Position numbers and translations under genes: made by a program. This document shows positions 61,144-64,000 of a stretch of 64,000 nt of DNA, in pieces. The DNA lies in contig NZ_CP019402.1 in the NCBI RefSeq assembly GCF_002024505.1, positions 3,844,001 to 3,908,000 of the forward strand, written 5' to 3'. The notes below the pieces were generated by a model. It ran no database searches. It was not told where the DNA came from and saw only the letters and a program-made list of their open reading frames with translations. Positions within the stretch are counted from its first letter, which is position 1. Every line of letters starts with the position of its first letter. Source of the stretch: Plantibacter flavus (GTDB lineage Bacteria; Actinomycetota; Actinomycetes; Actinomycetales; Microbacteriaceae).

Positions 61144-62697
61144 ATGACGATCGACCATCCAGCGCAGCCGGCGCGCACCGAGCCCGCCGGGCGCAGCGCC
61201 CAGCCGGCACTCTCCCTCATCGGAGCCGCCAAGACCTTCGGCCCCGTCGTCGCCCTGGCCGACGGTACCATCCGGATCGAGGCCGGCGAGATCCACGCGC
61301 TCGTCGGTGAGAACGGCGCCGGGAAGTCCACGCTCGTGAAGATCCTCGCCGGGCTCTACACCCCCGATGCCGGCGACTTCACCCTCGCGGGGAAGCCCGT
61401 CGCCTTCCGCGGGGTCGCCGACAGCAAGGCCGCGGGCATCTCCGTGATCTACCAGGAGCCGACCCTGTTCCCCGACCTCACCGTCGCCGAGAACATCTTC
61501 ATCGGCCGCCAGCCGAAGAACGGCCTCGGCCTCATCAGCACGGGCGCCATGCGGAAGGCCGCCCGCGCCCTGTTCGACCGCCTCGGCGTCCAGATCGACC
61601 CCGACCGCGTCGCCGAGGGCCTGTCGATCGCCGACCAGCAGATCATCGAGATCGCGAAGGCCATCTCGCTCGACGCCAAGGTCCTCATCATGGACGAACC
61701 GACCGCCGCGCTCTCCGGCGTCGAGGTCGACCGCCTCTTCCAGGTCGCCCGCTCCCTGCGCGACGCGGGCGCCGGCATCATGTTCATCTCCCACCGCTTC
61801 GAGGAGGTCTTCGCGCTGTGCGACCGCATCACGGTCATGCGCGACGGCCGCTACATCGCCACGCACGTCACGAGCGAGACGACGGTCGACGCGATCGTCC
61901 GGCAGATGGTCGGTCGCGACATCGCCGCCCTCTTCCCCAAGCAGGACGCGGAGATCGGCGACGCGGTCCTCACCGTCGACGGGCTGTCGCGCGCCGGCGT
62001 GTTCTCCGACATCTCGTTCACGGTGCGCTCGGGCGAGATCGTCGCCCTCGCGGGACTCGTCGGCGCCGGGCGCACCGAGGTCGCCCGCGCCGTCTTCGGC
62101 ATCGACCCCTACGACACCGGACGCGTCACGCTCGACGGCAAGCCGGTCAAGGCCGGCGACCCGCAGGCGGCGATCGACGCCGGCATGGGCTTCGTCCCGG
62201 AGGACCGCCGCAAGCAGGGTCTCGTGATGGACCTGTCGGTCGCCCGCAACGCGACCCTCACCCTCCGCCACCGGCTCGCGCGGTTCGGGATCATCTCCGG
62301 CCGCCGCGAACGCCAGGCGGCCGAGGAATGGTCGGCCCGCCTCCAGGTGAAGACCGGCTCCCAGGAGTACGCGGTCTCCACCCTCTCCGGCGGCAACCAG
62401 CAGAAGGTCGTCCTCGCGAAGTGGCTCGCGACCGAGCCGATCCTCCTCATCGTCGACGAGCCCACCCGCGGCATCGACGTCGGCACGAAGAGCGAGGTCC
62501 ACCGCCTCATCTCCGAACTCGCCGGCCGCGGCATCGCGATCCTCATGATCTCCTCCGAACTGCCCGAGGTCCTCGGCATGGCCGACCGCGTCCTCGTCAT
62601 GCACGAGGGCCGGATCACCGCCGAGCTCACCCGCGAAGAAGCGACCCCGGAGACCGTGATGCACGCGGCCACCGGTTCCCTGGAAGGCGCACGATGA
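61144..62697 (+). CDS. CUT2 sugar ABC transporter ATPase (rhamnose/ribose type)
   Basis: The 517-residue protein has two fused ABC domains, as in RbsA. Domain 1: Walker A GENGAGKST (55-63), LSIADQQIIEI, Walker B VLIMDEPTAALS. Domain 2: degenerate Walker A GLVGAGRTE, LSGGNQQKVVLAKW and DEPTRGIDVGTKSE. It powers import of a monosaccharide; L-rhamnose is suggested by family and by the rhamnosidase in this window. GGAGG precedes ATG 61144. Its stop overlaps the permease start (ATGA). Confidence 0.92.
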   Translation: MTIDHPAQPARTEPAGRSAQPALSLIGAAKTFGPVVALADGTIRIEAGEIHALVGENGAGKSTLVKILAGLYTPDAGDFTLAGKPVAFRGVADSKAAGISVIYQEPTLFPDLTVAENIFIGRQPKNGLGLISTGAMRKAARALFDRLGVQIDPDRVAEGLSIADQQIIEIAKAISLDAKVLIMDEPTAALSGVEVDRLFQVARSLRDAGAGIMFISHRFEEVFALCDRITVMRDGRYIATHVTSETTVDAIVRQMVGRDIAALFPKQDAEIGDAVLTVDGLSRAGVFSDISFTVRSGEIVALAGLVGAGRTEVARAVFGIDPYDTGRVTLDGKPVKAGDPQAAIDAGMGFVPEDRRKQGLVMDLSVARNATLTLRHRLARFGIISGRRERQAAEEWSARLQVKTGSQEYAVSTLSGGNQQKVVLAKWLATEPILLIVDEPTRGIDVGTKSEVHRLISELAGRGIAILMISSELPEVLGMADRVLVMHEGRITAELTREEATPETVMHAATGSLEGAR

Positions 62698-63746
62698 CCG
62701 ACACCACCACCAAGCCGGGAGGCGGCGGCCCCGTCACCGTCGCGACCGAGCGCACGACGAACCCGATCGCGTCGATCGTGCGACTCCGGGAACTCCCGGT
62801 CACCGTCGCCCTCGTCGTCCTCGTGCTCGTGACCTACCTCGCGAACCCGCTGTTCCTGTCGGCGCAGGGGGTGAAGGACCTCCTCCTCAACGCGACGATC
62901 ATGATCATCCTCGCCGTCGGTCAGGCGCTCGTCATCATCACCCGCAACGTCGACCTGTCCGTCGGCTCGATCCTGGGGCTCGTCGCCTTCGCGACCGGCA
63001 CGATGTTCGCGACGATGCCGCAGCTGCCGATCATCGCGGTGTTCGCCATCGCGATGCTGCTCGGCGCGGTGCTCGGTGCGATCAACGGTGCGCTCGTCAC
63101 GATCGCGAAGGTCCCCGCCCTCGTCATCACCCTGGGCACGCTCTACATCTACCGAGGATTGAACAACGCGTGGGCCGGTGGCACGCAGTACTTCGCGGAC
63201 GACCGACCCGACGCGTTCGGGAACCTGTCCGTCGACACCGTCCTCGGCTTCCCTGTCATCACCCTCATCGCGATCCTCGTCGTGGTCGTCGTCGCCGTCT
63301 ACATGGCCGGCGCACGGTCCGGCCGCGACCTCTACGCGATCGGGTCGGACCCGGACGCCGCGAAGCTGTTCGGCATCCCGGTCGGCCGCCGCGTCTTCCT
63401 CGCCTTCCTGGCGAACGGCCTGCTCGCCGGACTCGCCGGCGTGCTCTACGCCTCCCGCTTCAACTCGGTCGGCGCGACCACCGGGTCGGGCATGGAGCTC
63501 GACGTCGTCGCAGCGGCCGTCGTCGGTGGTGTCGCGATCTTCGGTGGCAGCGGCTCCGTCGCCGGGGCCGCGATCGGCGCGATCCTCCTCACCACCATCA
63601 CGAGCGCCCTCACCGCCCTGCGCGTCGACAAGTTCTGGCAGCAGGCGATCGTGGGCATCCTCATCCTGGCCGCGATCGTCATCGACCGCGTCGCCAGCCT
63701 CCGTACGGCCAAGAAACTGCGAATGAGCGAGGCACGCGATGTCTGA
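62694..63746 (+). CDS. CUT2 sugar ABC permease 1
   Basis: The 350-residue protein has about ten membrane segments and the RbsC-like core: ITRNVDLSVGSILGLVAFATG, TLGTLYIYRGLNNAWAGGT and RSGRDLYAIGSDPDAAKLFGI. It pairs with a second permease encoded by the next gene, as in rhamnose importers (RhaP/RhaQ). The N-terminal 35 residues are hydrophilic. It overlaps the ATPase stop by 4 bp and its own stop overlaps the next start. Confidence 0.93.
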   Translation: MTDTTTKPGGGGPVTVATERTTNPIASIVRLRELPVTVALVVLVLVTYLANPLFLSAQGVKDLLLNATIMIILAVGQALVIITRNVDLSVGSILGLVAFATGTMFATMPQLPIIAVFAIAMLLGAVLGAINGALVTIAKVPALVITLGTLYIYRGLNNAWAGGTQYFADDRPDAFGNLSVDTVLGFPVITLIAILVVVVVAVYMAGARSGRDLYAIGSDPDAAKLFGIPVGRRVFLAFLANGLLAGLAGVLYASRFNSVGATTGSGMELDVVAAAVVGGVAIFGGSGSVAGAAIGAILLTTITSALTALRVDKFWQQAIVGILILAAIVIDRVASLRTAKKLRMSEARDV

Positions 63747-64000
63747 TCTGAAGACCCCGACCACCTCGGGCACCACCCCGAAGGCTCCGTTCACCAAGGG
63801 CTCCGGCCCGCTCGGCACCGACACCACCGGCGTGCTCGTGGCCGAACCGAAGGGCCGCACCGGCGCTTCGCGCATCCTGCTCGGCCGCGACGCCATCATG
63901 ATCTACGCGCTGCTCGTCGTCGTCATCGGCGCCTGCCTGCTCATCCCGCGGTTCGCCTCCCCCGTCACCGTCGGCTTCCTCCTCCTCGACGTGATCCCGA
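63739..64000 (+). CDS. CUT2 sugar ABC permease 2 (3' end outside window)
   Basis: Only the first 87 codons are visible: MSDLKTPTTSGTTPKAPFTKG and then a hydrophobic segment IMIYALLVVVIGACLLIPRF. The long hydrophilic N-terminus and first helix match the second permease of rhamnose-type CUT2 importers. ATG 63739 overlaps the stop of permease 1 by 8 bp. The binding protein and catabolic genes should follow beyond the window. Confidence 0.85.
   Translation, partial: MSDLKTPTTSGTTPKAPFTKGSGPLGTDTTGVLVAEPKGRTGASRILLGRDAIMIYALLVVVIGACLLIPRFASPVTVGFLLLDVIP

Overview
The window is very GC-rich, with tightly packed genes, GTG starts, many TANNNT boxes 6-9 nt before start codons (leaderless promoters) and Gram-positive actinobacterial families (PPK2, VanY-type peptidase, CutR/PhoP-like two-component pair, Abi/CPBP proteins). 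I infer a Microbacteriaceae chromosome, probably from a plant-associated genus. I saw no rRNA, tRNA, CRISPR array or phage genes.

Layout. 1-5.3 kb: end of a DUF1023 hydrolase, a VapBC module, phosphoglucomutase, a VanY-type peptidase and an esterase. 5.4-12.9 kb: a drug-exporter-type MFS protein, a GH1 beta-glucosidase with its LacI/CebR-type regulator and a palindromic operator, an orphan adenine methyltransferase, a small acetyltransferase, PPK2 and a membrane protein. 13-30 kb: housekeeping and accessory genes, including a domain-swapped lipoate ligase, PuuB-like oxidase, CorA, a MarR/MFS pair, a CPBP protein, an ATP-grasp/alpha-E/transglutaminase operon, an aldo-keto reductase and an SMP-30 lactonase.

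30.2-31.7 kb is the most unusual stretch. A cassette with AT-rich, foreign-looking DNA carries a tiny two-helix membrane peptide and a secreted precursor whose Cys-rich C-terminus resembles halocin C8-type bacteriocins. It ends in a strong hairpin. A 198-bp near-perfect repeat of the 3' end of a lacI gene flanks it.

31.7-52.3 kb looks like a glycoside-catabolism region. LacI, a carboxymuconolactone-decarboxylase-like protein and an SDR run leftward; a CUT1 sugar ABC importer, an aldo-keto reductase and a GH2 beta-galactosidase run rightward. Further on, a Tm-1/PEP-hydrolase-like/cupin/cupin/epimerase operon runs leftward, and a GH78 alpha-L-rhamnosidase with a flavin monooxygenase-like gene runs rightward. 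The same operator (TTGAAACGTGTCAA type) occurs twice in each of the two divergent control regions, so these genes probably form one regulon for rhamnose-containing plant glycosides.

52.4-57.5 kb: a TetR regulator with a divergent DUF952 gene, a Phd/RelE module, a carboxylesterase, an NlpC/P60 hydrolase and a FitAB-type module with a double-palindrome operator. 57.5-64 kb: a LacI regulator, a two-component system and the start of a CUT2 (rhamnose-type) ABC importer operon, cut by the window end.

The intergenic regions hold several families of long inverted repeats (at least four, each with two or three copies here), mostly just after gene ends. They may act as terminators and look like a dispersed palindromic repeat population.
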